Of a stretch of 64,000 nt of DNA, positions 1-9,307 are shown in pieces. The translations under genes were made by a program, and so were the position numbers. A model generated the notes under the pieces. It was not told the DNA's origin and searched no databases. It was given only the letters and a program-made list of their open reading frames with translations. The DNA lies in the NCBI RefSeq assembly GCF_018449695.1, contig NZ_JAAVUY010000025.1, forward strand, positions 19,258 to 83,257, read 5' to 3'. This DNA comes from Bradyrhizobium sp. dw_411 (GTDB lineage Bacteria > Pseudomonadota > Alphaproteobacteria > Rhizobiales > Xanthobacteraceae). How positions within the stretch are numbered: the stretch's first letter is position 1; each line of letters starts with the position of its first letter.

Positions 1-365
1 TTGGCTATCCGGCAATAGCCGCTCTTTCCGCTTCCGTTATCGCCGTAGATGACGGTGATGCCGTCGGTGGCGAAACGCAATTGCTGTTCTTCCGCCAAAC
101 GGTTCAGATGCTTGACGGGGCCGAGCGAGCAAAGCACCGCACGCGGCTCATTCGAGCTGCTTGCCTTCAGATGCTCCGTCGCGAGCGGCGAGCATGTCGG
201 CGGCTTATCCGATACAAATCCGCCCACATGGCGGACCCGGGCGGCAATGGCGCTCTTGTCTTCCTCATCAAGGATGAAGCCTGGCTGCGCAGCATGCCTT
301 CTCAGAGCATCCCGGGTCCAGTCATGCTGCTTGTCCGCCCATTCCAGAAGTCCAACTTCGGCCAT
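1..365 (-). CDS. AAA family ATPase, N-terminal part (runs off left edge)
   Basis: Reading the minus strand from the ATG at 365-363 gives 121 codons open to the window edge. The protein starts MAEVGLLEWADKQHDW and has a Walker A loop GDNGSGKS at about residues 108-115, followed by GYCRIA. A P-loop preceded by a run like ITVIYGDNGSGKSGY is typical of large SMC/RecF-like AAA ATPases found in restriction and phage-defence loci; that family placement is from memory. It follows the YhaN-like gene by 30 bp on the same strand, so it is probably the last visible gene of the same operon. The Walker B and any effector domain lie outside the window, so the function stays open. Confidence 0.8.
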   Translation of the reverse strand, partial: MAEVGLLEWADKQHDWTRDALRRHAAQPGFILDEEDKSAIAARVRHVGGFVSDKPPTCSPLATEHLKASSSNEPRAVLCSLGPVKHLNRLAEEQQLRFATDGITVIYGDNGSGKSGYCRIA

Positions 366-395
366 TCCCCACCCCCGTTTTTGGCGACATTATAA

Positions 396-3300
396 TTATT
401 GATCCGTTCCGATGTTATGTATTCGTGCGTCGGGACAGACTTTCTTCGCGATGTCGCACAGGTGCCTATGATGCGTCAGGTAGATGACCTGCCCTGCTCC
501 TGCCATGTCGGCGAACAGCCGGAATGCTTCTTCGGCTCGAAAATCGTCAAACGTCTCCATAATATCGTCAGCGACGAACGGCACTGGGCTGCGCGCTCGA
601 ACGAATTCGTGGTAGCCGGCCACGCGCAGCGCGAGATAGAGCTGGAAGCGTGTACCTTTCGATAGTTCGTGGGCGGACTTCGAGCCGCCTGCGGCCGACA
701 GGGCAATCAGGGTTTCGCCGTCCCTGCCGGGCTGGGCCACGAGCCCACTATAATTGCCGCGACTGACCGTTCGAAATGCCGCGGAGGCGCGCGTCATCAT
801 CGAGCTACGATGGTGCTCGCGGTAAGCCCGCAACGCCTGCTCCATGGCGATCGTGCCCGCACGGAGTTGCAGGTAGCGTCCAGCACCGTCCTGGATTTCT
901 AGCAGCGTCGTGCGGCGACGCTCCTCAATTTCCGCGACTTTGGAATCCCCTCCGATCGCCTCGACTTGATCAATCGCCTGACTTCGCGAGGCGAACAGTT
1001 CGTGGCAACGCCTGTCTTGGTCGTCGAAACGTGCCTTCAGCTCGATAAGCTCAGCCTCCAGCCCAGGTCGATCGGCAGTATCGAGGATGCGTTCGGCTTC
1101 AGCAACATCGGGGAGGCGTAATGCTTCGCGGATTTCATCCTCCGCATCTTCGACATCCGCCTGCAGTTCAGTTCGTTTGCCAACGTCCAGAAGTTTTCCA
1201 GCGATCTCGGCCAGAGAAAAAACGCCGAAGAACGATGTCATCCTACTTTTCTGCTCTTCGTGAATCGCCAGCGTTTCCGCCAGCAACCGTTCCCTCTTTT
1301 GCGCGTCTCCGAGATTATCCGTTGCTTTGGCGCGACGTGCGCGATCTGTGACCGCGTCACGAACACGATCGCCGACGCGCTGCGCCAGATCGAGGACCGT
1401 GCTTGAACCGACCGGAATCGCCATCTCGCTACAGATGGCAGCAATTTCATCGCGAAACGCGGTCTGGTCCTTTTCCATCTTATCGATGCGATCGACCAAG
1501 CCTGCCTTCATTTCGAGAGCTGGTCCAAGATCGGCGATGGCTGACAGAACCTCGCGCACGGTCGCAAGCGCCGGTATTTCGGCCTGATCGCCGAGCCAGC
1601 ACGCCTTGCACGCCGTAGCCCAGGATGTGGTCCAGATCTGTTCATCTGCGCTCGCCTGTTCCGCGGCGCGTTCGCGCTGTAGTAGCTCGCGTTTTCGCTC
1701 GTCCGCAGAAGCGCGCAAGGCCCGAATATTGCCTTCGCGGTCGAGGATCACCTGAGCCGCCGTGAGAAGATCGTCGAAGCCAGATTCAGAGTCATGGGAG
1801 ACGCCGGCGCCATCGAGGACAGCTTTCAGCCGGTCATGAGCCTCCTGCGCATCGGCCTCGGCTTCGCGCAAGTCACGCTCGGCTGTAAGAACAGCCTCTC
1901 GCGTTTCCAATACCTTCTCGCGCCGCGCAAGCCAACCTTCGACGTCTGTCAGCGCGACATCATCGGCGAATGATGCCGCCATCGTGCGAACAGCAGCCGC
2001 GATCTCATCGCGAATTAACTGCACGGTCGTTGCAGCTGCGTCCTTAAGTTCGATGGCCCGCGTCAATTCCGCCGTGGCGACGGTGAGAGATTGCCCATTC
2101 TGATGCAGTTTCGCCAAATCTGACATATGCGACTGGCGGCTCGATGTGATGATGTCGTCGTGTCGCAGCGCGCCCTCGAACGCGTCAGCTGATGTGGGCT
2201 CGAGATCACGGCGGTGTGCTGACCAGGCCTGCTCGCGCTGTGTCCGGATGGCGGCCGCCTCTTGGTCGGAGACAATGCCTGTCATGCCGGCGATGGCGTC
2301 GCGTTCCGCTTCGAGCCGGCGTACCTCGCTTGTCAACCGATCAACATCGGCAACATGTTGACGGAACTCCCGCTGCGCATCATCAAGCGCCGTCTTCCAA
2401 TGCTGGATTGCCTCCCCACTAAGGCACGGCATTGCGAGGAGGTCCTCGACCTCGCCCCGCCAAGGATGCAGCATCCGGAGGCGATCGGTCAGCGTCATAT
2501 TCGCGGCCTCACGGGCCCTTATCGCCAATCGGCGTCGCGCAACATGGTCAGCGTTGCGCGAGGTGGCGACGGCCGCCGTCAATCGGGCGATCGCGCCGTC
2601 CCTGCCTCGTTCCGTTTCCGTATCCTCTCCGGCTTCGTGCAGCGCGGCCTCCGCATCCGCCAGCCGGTGACGGGCGTCTGCAAGTTCCGTCGTGGCGGTC
2701 CGGATGGCATTGTCGATGCCGGAGCGAGATTCGACCAGCTCGCGCAGGCGACCGATGGTTGAAGCCCCGAGCAAGAGGCGTCGGGGGTCCGCTTCTCGTT
2801 CCCGCTCCATCCGGGTCAAGATGCCGGCCACGGCCAATTCCGCTGCTTGCAGTTGCAACCGCCGTTCCGGAATATCCTTCTCGGCTGTCACATGCCGGGC
2901 TCGCAGGTCAGCGAGCCCTTCCACTCTGCTGAAAAGCCGTAATGCCGGCTCGTCAACGGTGATCGACTCGATTTCAATGCCAAGTCGCTCGATCTCGTCG
3001 GCGACTGCCCGCGTTTGTACGCCGAGCTCTATCTCCTCCTTCTGCAACTTCGGCAGATCCTCGCTCCAGGTCGAAGGCGGAACAGGTAACTCGGCGAGCG
3101 GCTGGAGGCGTTCGCGGAACGATCGGAGCGCGGCGAGACGCGGCAGAACGGCGAGATGACGCTGAATTTCGTCGAGCCGCGCCTGGATGCGCGTTCGTTC
3201 ACCAATCGCTTCGTCATATTGTGACGAAGCACGGTCGCGGATGTCGATGAGCCGCGCGTAGTCAGACGCCAGCGTATCGAACCGCTCCCGTTCGGCTTTC

Positions 3301-3881
3301 AATTCGGCGAGACGCGTTTTGAGATCGGCGAGAATCCCGCTCCGCGAACGATATTTGTAGAAGCCATCGGCCTCCGCCCTTAGGTCGAGTAACTTGCGGC
3401 TGAGATCGGAAAGGCCAGCGCTGGCCGAAAACAGCAGCTCTCCAAGATCACCTCTGCTGGCGAGAATGCTCTCGCCCCCTTTTTCCAGGGTCTCGTCATC
3501 AAGTGAAAACATGGTGCGATATGACTCGCGATCGATGCCGCCAAGTTCGCTACGGATAACGCTTTCGGCAATCGGTCGATCGTCGGAATCAAGCAGGCTG
3601 TTCTGCGGCCTCTTGATACGAACGAACTCCCGGGCTTCAGCGGCGAACTCGAGGACGCCGCCCACCCGCATGGTTGGATAAGGATGAAGGAAGCCGAACG
3701 GACTCTGCGTTCCCATCCCGAACAGCAGATCGAGAAAAGCCGCGAGAGCGGTCGATTTGCCCGCCTCGTTCGGACCATAGACGATGTGCAGGTCCGGCAG
3801 GCTTTGCGGCCTTTCACCGAAGTCGATGCTCTGACCGGTAAAGTTTCCGAAGCGAGTGAGATCGAGGCGTTTGAGGCGCAT
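396..3881 (-). CDS. YhaN/SbcC-like SMC-type ATPase
   Basis: A 1161-aa protein of the YhaN (SbcC/Rad50-like) family. The N-terminus MRLKRLDLTRFGNF is followed by Walker A GPNEAGKST at about residues 36-44. Long heptad-rich coiled-coil stretches fill roughly residues 170-1040. The C-terminal half of the ATPase has a signature-like HELSKGT and a Walker B-like stretch PFVADDIMETFDD, as expected when the two ATPase halves are brought together by a folded coiled coil. It starts three bases after the stop of the YhaO-like nuclease gene, so the pair should be translationally coupled and act as an SbcCD-like DNA-end processing complex. A zinc-hook CxxC is not evident, as is usual for YhaN. Its position inside a defence operon suggests an antiphage rather than housekeeping role, which is inference. 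Confidence 0.88.
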   Translation of the reverse strand: MRLKRLDLTRFGNFTGQSIDFGERPQSLPDLHIVYGPNEAGKSTALAAFLDLLFGMGTQSPFGFLHPYPTMRVGGVLEFAAEAREFVRIKRPQNSLLDSDDRPIAESVIRSELGGIDRESYRTMFSLDDETLEKGGESILASRGDLGELLFSASAGLSDLSRKLLDLRAEADGFYKYRSRSGILADLKTRLAELKAERERFDTLASDYARLIDIRDRASSQYDEAIGERTRIQARLDEIQRHLAVLPRLAALRSFRERLQPLAELPVPPSTWSEDLPKLQKEEIELGVQTRAVADEIERLGIEIESITVDEPALRLFSRVEGLADLRARHVTAEKDIPERRLQLQAAELAVAGILTRMEREREADPRRLLLGASTIGRLRELVESRSGIDNAIRTATTELADARHRLADAEAALHEAGEDTETERGRDGAIARLTAAVATSRNADHVARRRLAIRAREAANMTLTDRLRMLHPWRGEVEDLLAMPCLSGEAIQHWKTALDDAQREFRQHVADVDRLTSEVRRLEAERDAIAGMTGIVSDQEAAAIRTQREQAWSAHRRDLEPTSADAFEGALRHDDIITSSRQSHMSDLAKLHQNGQSLTVATAELTRAIELKDAAATTVQLIRDEIAAAVRTMAASFADDVALTDVEGWLARREKVLETREAVLTAERDLREAEADAQEAHDRLKAVLDGAGVSHDSESGFDDLLTAAQVILDREGNIRALRASADERKRELLQRERAAEQASADEQIWTTSWATACKACWLGDQAEIPALATVREVLSAIADLGPALEMKAGLVDRIDKMEKDQTAFRDEIAAICSEMAIPVGSSTVLDLAQRVGDRVRDAVTDRARRAKATDNLGDAQKRERLLAETLAIHEEQKSRMTSFFGVFSLAEIAGKLLDVGKRTELQADVEDAEDEIREALRLPDVAEAERILDTADRPGLEAELIELKARFDDQDRRCHELFASRSQAIDQVEAIGGDSKVAEIEERRRTTLLEIQDGAGRYLQLRAGTIAMEQALRAYREHHRSSMMTRASAAFRTVSRGNYSGLVAQPGRDGETLIALSAAGGSKSAHELSKGTRFQLYLALRVAGYHEFVRARSPVPFVADDIMETFDDFRAEEAFRLFADMAGAGQVIYLTHHRHLCDIAKKVCPDARIHNIGTDQ

Positions 3882-3884
3882 GAG

Positions 3885-5156
3885 CTATGCACCCTTTTCG
3901 GATGCGTGGAGTCTCGCAAGAATATCCTCAGTGCCCTCTCGCGCCAGAAGCGTAAGACCCGCCTTGAAGGCAGCCTCGTCAGCGCCGAAGCCGTCGCGGC
4001 ATTCCTGCGGGAGCTGCGCTCTCAATTCGTCGGCGACTGCGGCGAGCTCCGCCTGAAAGCTCTCCGACTGAAGCACCTCCTCCTCGATGAGGCGTCGCAG
4101 TTCCACGAGCGGATCGGCAGAGGAGTCGGCTGTCTCCGTAACAGAATGGGTTGCCACTTCGAGCTTTTCGATCCAGCACGCACCGATGAGGGATCCACGG
4201 TCATCCGCCTCGGCCTTAAGGAGATCATGATCGCGCCGAATGCGCCAAGACAATGCGGTGGCACCGGTCACGCGCAGCCGGGCAACGAGATGTTCGGAGC
4301 CGACGGCCTCACGCGTCTGCTCCAGCACGCGGGTCACAGCAGTGATAAGATCGCGCCAGTCGTCGAGGCCGGTGGCGTCGATCGAGACCCGTTCAAATTG
4401 TGCGATACTGGTGGCTCGCTCCTCGATGTGGATCGAACGATCGTCCCGAATGGTGACAAGCGTCACCGATTTTGCACCGGATTCGTTGATGTCGCGCCCC
4501 TGCGGCATGCCCGGCATTACGATCGCGCAGGCACCTTCCACAATCGATCGTTTATGCACATGACCCAGAGCCCAATACTGGAAGCCGGTGGCGTGCAGGT
4601 CAGATAGACTGCATGGCGCATAAGGATCGTGGCCGGGAGCTCCTGCAAGGCTCGTGTGCATGATGCCGATGTTCACGGCACCCGCGACCGCGGGCTTGTA
4701 CTTTGCGATCAAGCTTTCAGGAGCGTGCGGTTGCGCGAAACTCAGGCCATGGATTGCGACAGGGAAATGGCCCGCGTCCCGGTCGACGGCCACTGCTTCA
4801 GCGCGACCGCCGAAGACCTTCACGGAGTCTGGAAAGGTCAGTTCCTTCGTTATTCGAGAAAGCGCGTCGTGATTGCCGCGAATGATAAAGACGCGAATCC
4901 CGGCCTGATGTAGGCGTCGGATCTGCTCGGCCAAAAAACGCGCCGTTTTCATGGATGTCTGATCACCGTCGTAAAGATCGCCTGCCAGAACCAGCGCGTC
5001 GACGCGCTCTTCCAGGCATAGATCGACGATGCGTACAAAAGCCCGCCGCGTCGCGTTCCCAATCAGGTCGGCAAGATCGGGATTGCGCAGGGCAAGCGAC
5101 CGTAGCGGAGAATCGAGATGAATGTCCGCTGCGTGGACGAAGCGATACGATGCGAT
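3885..5156 (-). CDS. YhaO/Mre11-like metallophosphoesterase exonuclease
   Basis: Calcineurin-like phosphoesterase, the nuclease partner of the YhaN-like ATPase. With the start placed at 5156 the protein is about 423 aa and carries the whole family metal-binding set: AADIHLDSPL (residues 9-18), LAGDLYDG near residue 55, RGNHD (about 93-97) and later histidine motifs (IMHTSL, LGHVHK). The first ordinary ATG in this frame is at 4952 and would remove the DxH and GD motifs, so it cannot be the true start of an active enzyme. Between the in-frame TAA and residue 11 there is no ATG, GTG or TTG; the best site is an ATC at 5156-5154 behind a G-rich AAGGGGAGGGG. This is either a rare ATC start or a sequence change. 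The role, DNA end processing, is from the family. Confidence 0.8.
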   Translation of the reverse strand: MASYRFVHAADIHLDSPLRSLALRNPDLADLIGNATRRAFVRIVDLCLEERVDALVLAGDLYDGDQTSMKTARFLAEQIRRLHQAGIRVFIIRGNHDALSRITKELTFPDSVKVFGGRAEAVAVDRDAGHFPVAIHGLSFAQPHAPESLIAKYKPAVAGAVNIGIMHTSLAGAPGHDPYAPCSLSDLHATGFQYWALGHVHKRSIVEGACAIVMPGMPQGRDINESGAKSVTLVTIRDDRSIHIEERATSIAQFERVSIDATGLDDWRDLITAVTRVLEQTREAVGSEHLVARLRVTGATALSWRIRRDHDLLKAEADDRGSLIGACWIEKLEVATHSVTETADSSADPLVELRRLIEEEVLQSESFQAELAAVADELRAQLPQECRDGFGADEAAFKAGLTLLAREGTEDILARLHASEKGA

Positions 5157-5194
5157 GTTCCCCTCCCCTTATAACTCAATTGGATCCCCGTAGC

Positions 5195-7579
5195 CTAACG
5201 GTCAACGTCATCAAAAATGGATCGCCTCGCGGGCGCTCGGATCGCCACAGGTTTTGCTTCTTGTTCACGGGCGACCGGAGACATATGGCTCCACTCGGCA
5301 GCGTGATCGGGCTTGTCTTTCGCCTCTTTTCGCTCGCCAATGTCCTCGATCGCGCGCGCCATAGCCTGTCGCGCTTCATCGATCAGCCTTCGCGTCGAGG
5401 CGTCCAGCCCATCGAATTCCTCCAGTATATCGAAACCACGTGAATAGTTTTCGAAATGCGACTCTGGATCATCGTTGAGATCGGCATCCTCCGCAATCGT
5501 CGCAATACGCACCGGGGCTTCGACCAACGCATCCGAGCGCAGTTTGATACCGAGTGCTATTACTTGTTGCGGCGGCATCAATCGCAGAATGTCTTCATCT
5601 TCGAAAAACGACAGATCGAAATCACTCAAAGCCGTTTCTTGAAGACGGGTGCTCGATCGATCTTGATCGTATTCGTCCAGCCACCCCAAACGATAAGCGC
5701 GGGCATGTGCCAGAACCTTGGGATCCTGAGATACGCGATAACTAGCCCATGATTCCCGCCGAAGAATCTCTTCGTCGGCGACCACGACGCGCTCGAACAC
5801 CTTGTCGCTGGCCCGTTCAGCTAGAAACCTGAACATCAACCAATTGATCGACGTCTCATCAGGGATTCGAGACAGTCGGGCAACCAAGACATCGTCCAAG
5901 GTCGCCGGAATCGTCGGGGCGTCCTGAATGGAACGCATGCCCTCGCAGACAAAGCTGCCCAGGATCGTTTCAATGGTCGCACCGCGGAGCAGAGCCGCAA
6001 TGAAATGCGGCCGTTCCCTAAGAATGCTCGTCAGTGCGTCCGCGATTGTCGGATGAGCGAACGACCATGTCTCAGCGCCGCTGACGACAGCCGTTCGAAG
6101 AAACGATCCCTTGAGTTCAGCCAGGCTATCGCGGATACGCGGAGCCGGCACGCCGGTAAGTTCGCTCACGACGGATAGGGCTGACGCGTCGATTGTATTA
6201 TGCGGCATCGCGCCTTGATGGACATAGACGAGAATGAGCGCGGCGCGAAGAGGATCGTCCAGAGCATTGATGGTGTCGATCAGGTGCTCCTTCGGTTCGC
6301 GCATGAAGCGGAGAAGCTCGCTCTTCGTGATAGCAAGGCTCTTTGTAAACGATGGGTCTCCGAGACGCTCGGCTATCCCAGGAAGAAATTCCGGAATGGT
6401 CGCGACTTCTTCGAGATGCGATTTGACGCTGCGCTTCCAACTCTGTGTCTGCGAGCCGAAGTTGATGTGATTGTAGAGAATCTGTCCTTTCTCCGATGGG
6501 CTCAAGTCACCGACATCGACAATCGCGCGGCCGTCGATAAACATTGGCAGATTGCGTTGTCCGAGCCGCCGCATCGCGGCTTCGTAGATGTGCCGCCGAG
6601 ACGTCAGCAGAAAGCGATTTCCATGGCTTATCGCGGCCTGGACCTTTCGGAAAGTCGAGGCCCAATCCTGCACGTATTCCTCGCGAACGACATTGGAGCC
6701 GAAGGCGTCATCGATCCAGAAGAACCGACCGGGATCGTGGGCATTCCATGCGGCGTCGAAATCGCGCGGGCTGGTCAGATTCAGGACAGTGTGGCGTTGG
6801 CCTTCCGATGCGATCGTGGACAATATTGCGCCGATCGCGGATTTTCCTGTCGACGGATTCCCGAGCAGCAGGACGATGCCATGTTCGTTGAGGGCTTTGA
6901 CGGACTTCCGATGCGCTGCGGTCGGGACATAGACTTTCAGTTTTGGGATCCAATGATCCAGTAACGCGCGGGTCTGCTGTAGCAGTCGCTGGTCCAGAAT
7001 CGCCGAGAGATCGCCGAGCCCATAGACTTGTGGCACGAGGGCTCGCAAACGCGCGCTGCTACGTATCGCCCGGACTAGATATTGCTTGCCAAAGACATGC
7101 GCCTTTTTCACGCCAAGCGCGCGCAGCTTCTTCCGAAGCTCCAATGCAACAGGTGCATCGACGCTCATGCTCGTCATAAAAACGTAGGTGTGAGCTTGTC
7201 CGGCGGCGACGAGTTCCTCGACGTGCTCTAACTCCGGTGTCAAATCCCCAACCTTGAGGTGTTGTGAGGAATTCGAGGAGTGCTTGCATTGCACGCTGCC
7301 AATATGCGTTGCCCCGCCGCCGTTCGAAGGAATGAGAAAGACGGCATCTTGACCACCATCTTGCGCCTCTCGGAATATTTCGACGGGACGGTGAAGAACC
7401 TCCTCGCACACCTGCGAGCAAAGATCTTGAAATGCTCTCCAGCCGATGCTGTGCAATGCGAGATCGGTCCACGGCCCTTCGGCCCGTGCCGCTGCACCTA
7501 AGCCACCGGCATCGGGCGCCTGGCCACTGGCGAGGATGCCGCTATTTTCCGCTAATGCCTTCATCTCAATGACCGTCAT
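5195..7579 (-). CDS. PD-(D/E)xK nuclease fused to STAND (nSTAND3-like) NTPase
   Basis: A 794-aa two-part protein. Residues about 40-165 look like a restriction-endonuclease fold (Mrr-like): GWRAFQDLC, then REAQDGGQD with Asp78, then SVQCKHSS with the QxK pair at 97-99. Residues about 210-480 form a P-loop NTPase of the STAND type: LLLGNPSTGKSA (Walker A, 240-247), RFFWIDDAFG (Walker B, 286-291), FLLTSRR (sensor), then winged-helix-like and helical segments to the end. STAND proteins with N-terminal nucleases act as switch-like defence effectors (Avs is the studied case), but this one is shorter and lacks obvious TPR repeats. It starts two bases after the DUF3223 gene, so the two are almost certainly co-translated. 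The function as abortive-infection effector is inference. Confidence 0.78.
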   Translation of the reverse strand: MTVIEMKALAENSGILASGQAPDAGGLGAAARAEGPWTDLALHSIGWRAFQDLCSQVCEEVLHRPVEIFREAQDGGQDAVFLIPSNGGGATHIGSVQCKHSSNSSQHLKVGDLTPELEHVEELVAAGQAHTYVFMTSMSVDAPVALELRKKLRALGVKKAHVFGKQYLVRAIRSSARLRALVPQVYGLGDLSAILDQRLLQQTRALLDHWIPKLKVYVPTAAHRKSVKALNEHGIVLLLGNPSTGKSAIGAILSTIASEGQRHTVLNLTSPRDFDAAWNAHDPGRFFWIDDAFGSNVVREEYVQDWASTFRKVQAAISHGNRFLLTSRRHIYEAAMRRLGQRNLPMFIDGRAIVDVGDLSPSEKGQILYNHINFGSQTQSWKRSVKSHLEEVATIPEFLPGIAERLGDPSFTKSLAITKSELLRFMREPKEHLIDTINALDDPLRAALILVYVHQGAMPHNTIDASALSVVSELTGVPAPRIRDSLAELKGSFLRTAVVSGAETWSFAHPTIADALTSILRERPHFIAALLRGATIETILGSFVCEGMRSIQDAPTIPATLDDVLVARLSRIPDETSINWLMFRFLAERASDKVFERVVVADEEILRRESWASYRVSQDPKVLAHARAYRLGWLDEYDQDRSSTRLQETALSDFDLSFFEDEDILRLMPPQQVIALGIKLRSDALVEAPVRIATIAEDADLNDDPESHFENYSRGFDILEEFDGLDASTRRLIDEARQAMARAIEDIGERKEAKDKPDHAAEWSHMSPVAREQEAKPVAIRAPARRSIFDDVDR

Positions 7580-7581
7580 CC

Positions 7582-8328
7582 CTACAGTTCAAGCTGCACT
7601 GGCCGTTTTATCTTTGGCTTCCGTTGCCCCGCTGACATAGCTAGGTTGCGTTCACGCGAGACGATCCGCAAAGTCGCGGCGCCTCGATGAAATTGCCGAA
7701 ATGCCTCCGCTGCGGAAGTGTCGACGAAGCTGGTCGTTATCTGAGCATCCGCCGGTGGCGAGAGAACTCCAACGGGAACGCCATGTTGCCATCCTCGCGC
7801 TGCACGAAAACTCACGACCAGTTGCCCAAACGTCGGATAGGCATGGTCCAAATGAGCCTCGGCGAATGTGATCAACTCGTCCGACAGATCGCACGGTACG
7901 CGGCCGGCCTCATCGCCGTGGGTCTCAAAATGGCGCTTCTTCGCGGTGAGAAGATCGGCCGCGACCGCCCCTCGGCAGGCATCGTAGAATTCCTGCGCGT
8001 TCGATTTCGGCTGGCCCTTCACGGCACTGATGTAGCTGAAATCGGTGTCGGTCCCGTCGGTCCTATGGACCCAAAAGCCAGGTGTCGAATATCCCTCTCC
8101 GACGTTTCGGCGTCGGAAAAAGTGCTCGACACCGGATCCGATCTTTGCGGGGCTGTCGGTGATGACGGCATCGTAGCGCTCAAGGAGGGCAACCAGATCA
8201 TCATGATCCGAGCGATCTTCCACGACCTCGTTGTCAGAATGGCGGGCAAGCATATCCTTGAAATGGGCTAACGCCGTTGTCTGCGTTTTCCAGGACCGAC
8301 CGTTCGGCAAATTGATCGACTTCGCCAT
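7582..8328 (-). CDS. DUF3223 (DCL-like) domain protein
   Basis: A 248-aa protein beginning MAKSINLPNGRSW. Residues roughly 20-105 match the DCL/DUF3223 pattern known from plant DCL proteins and RNA polymerase V tails: HFKDMLAR, then DHDDLVALLERYD, KIGSGVEHFF and VHRTDGTDTDFSYISAVKG. The C-terminal half has no recognised domain. It ends two bases before the nuclease-STAND gene, making the two a probable functional pair, with DUF3223 as sensor or specificity partner (inference). The start is ATG 8328; a GTG directly before it (8331) is also possible. A run of ten G lies immediately upstream on the coding strand and may act as the ribosome-binding site or a slippage tract. Confidence 0.75.
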   Translation of the reverse strand: MAKSINLPNGRSWKTQTTALAHFKDMLARHSDNEVVEDRSDHDDLVALLERYDAVITDSPAKIGSGVEHFFRRRNVGEGYSTPGFWVHRTDGTDTDFSYISAVKGQPKSNAQEFYDACRGAVAADLLTAKKRHFETHGDEAGRVPCDLSDELITFAEAHLDHAYPTFGQLVVSFRAARGWQHGVPVGVLSPPADAQITTSFVDTSAAEAFRQFHRGAATLRIVSRERNLAMSAGQRKPKIKRPVQLEL

Positions 8329-8330
8329 CA

Positions 8331-8340
8331 CCCCCCCCCC
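8331..8340 (-). repeat. Poly-G(10) tract at the start of the DUF3223 gene
   Basis: Ten consecutive C on the plus strand (G on the coding strand) directly precede the GTG/ATG start of the DUF3223 gene. An upstream ATG (8342-8340) reads into the tract and stops at a TGA overlapping the gene start. Adding one G, or removing two, would put that ATG in frame with the gene. Such tracts are known contingency loci in other bacteria; here this is only a possibility. Confidence 0.6.
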
Positions 8341-8407
8341 ATCGCATCTCTGTTAACGCCGTCTCACGTGCTGCGGTGCCTCAGCCAGTAAGAGGTCTTC
8401 GATGCTC

Positions 8408-9307
8408 TTACACAACAGTTTTTCGAATGAGATCGGCGCTGTCCGAAAGCATCGCGCGCTGCAAATTCATTTGCGACATCTGTGCGACCCGTGCAGACGG
8501 GAGGAAGCGTTTCATCTCGGCGTAGAACGCCGTCGCTGTCGCGTCCTTTGCCAATTCATCGAGACGGGCATTTGCCTTGACCGCAATATCAGTGGTGCCG
8601 TAATCGGCGAATTTCTTCAGAACCATCTCACGATCGGGTGTCGCGCCGAGCTTGTTGACGAGAAACCAGACGTCCCACACATCGCGGAATTTGAGAACCG
8701 CCCTTGCGGTCAACGCGACTGCCTTGTCTGCAAGGATCTCATTCGGAGTTTCGGCGTTGAGGATCACATCTTGAATCTGGACCAGGCCCGGCGTTGCACT
8801 GACCGTCAGCGGCTTGGAGTCGTAGGACGGGACGTTGGCGAACTCGATCTTGATGCGCGACTTCGGCGTCTTGGGCGTCGGATTGACCGGCACTACGATC
8901 TGCCATGCGGCGACATTAACGTCGCTTCCCTTGACGAGCTCTGGCTGTGCTGGACGTTTCAGAGCAATCTGCGCGGCATCAATGTCAAAGTCGCGCTGCA
9001 GAGTTCGTTTCGTGGTTTCGAGCGCCTTATCAACGAGGGCGTCGAACTCGACGTCTTTCAGATAGGCGCCGGCCTTGCCGCATACGAAATCGAGGTCCTC
9101 GCTGTAGCGCTCGCCGCCATAGCAAAGGCGCAGGGCGGTCCCACCCTGAAAGATGACGTGCTGAAGGACGCCCGCCTCGGACAGCGCGGACAGGAGATGG
9201 AGATGGATGGCCTCCTTCATCAAATTCTGGTCCATGCCCGCTTCGATCCCGCGGCGTTGGATGAAGGCGTCGATTGCGCTCTTAAGCCCGCCCGCTTTGC
9301 TGCTCAT
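8408..9307 (-). CDS. abiEii: AbiEii-type nucleotidyltransferase toxin
   Basis: A 299-aa nucleotidyltransferase of the AbiEii/AbiGii toxin family. The catalytic signature FQGGTALRLCYGGERYSEDL is at about residues 53-72, giving the GG(T)xL motif and the ExD metal ligands, followed by D-F. Later conserved stretches ILADKAVALTAR and KFRDVWDVWFL fit the family. AbiEii toxins act with an AbiEi antitoxin in type IV toxin-antitoxin systems; relatives transfer nucleotides to tRNA. Its start overlaps the end of abiEi by 26 bp, the classic arrangement. The next gene (DUF3223) begins only 76 bp downstream on the same strand, so the toxin pair may head a longer defence operon. Confidence 0.92.
   Translation of the reverse strand: MSSKAGGLKSAIDAFIQRRGIEAGMDQNLMKEAIHLHLLSALSEAGVLQHVIFQGGTALRLCYGGERYSEDLDFVCGKAGAYLKDVEFDALVDKALETTKRTLQRDFDIDAAQIALKRPAQPELVKGSDVNVAAWQIVVPVNPTPKTPKSRIKIEFANVPSYDSKPLTVSATPGLVQIQDVILNAETPNEILADKAVALTARAVLKFRDVWDVWFLVNKLGATPDREMVLKKFADYGTTDIAVKANARLDELAKDATATAFYAEMKRFLPSARVAQMSQMNLQRAMLSDSADLIRKTVV

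Noticed and set aside
3684..4607. Long plus-strand frame of 307 aa
   Set aside because: It is antisense to the YhaN/YhaO genes and has no family resemblance.
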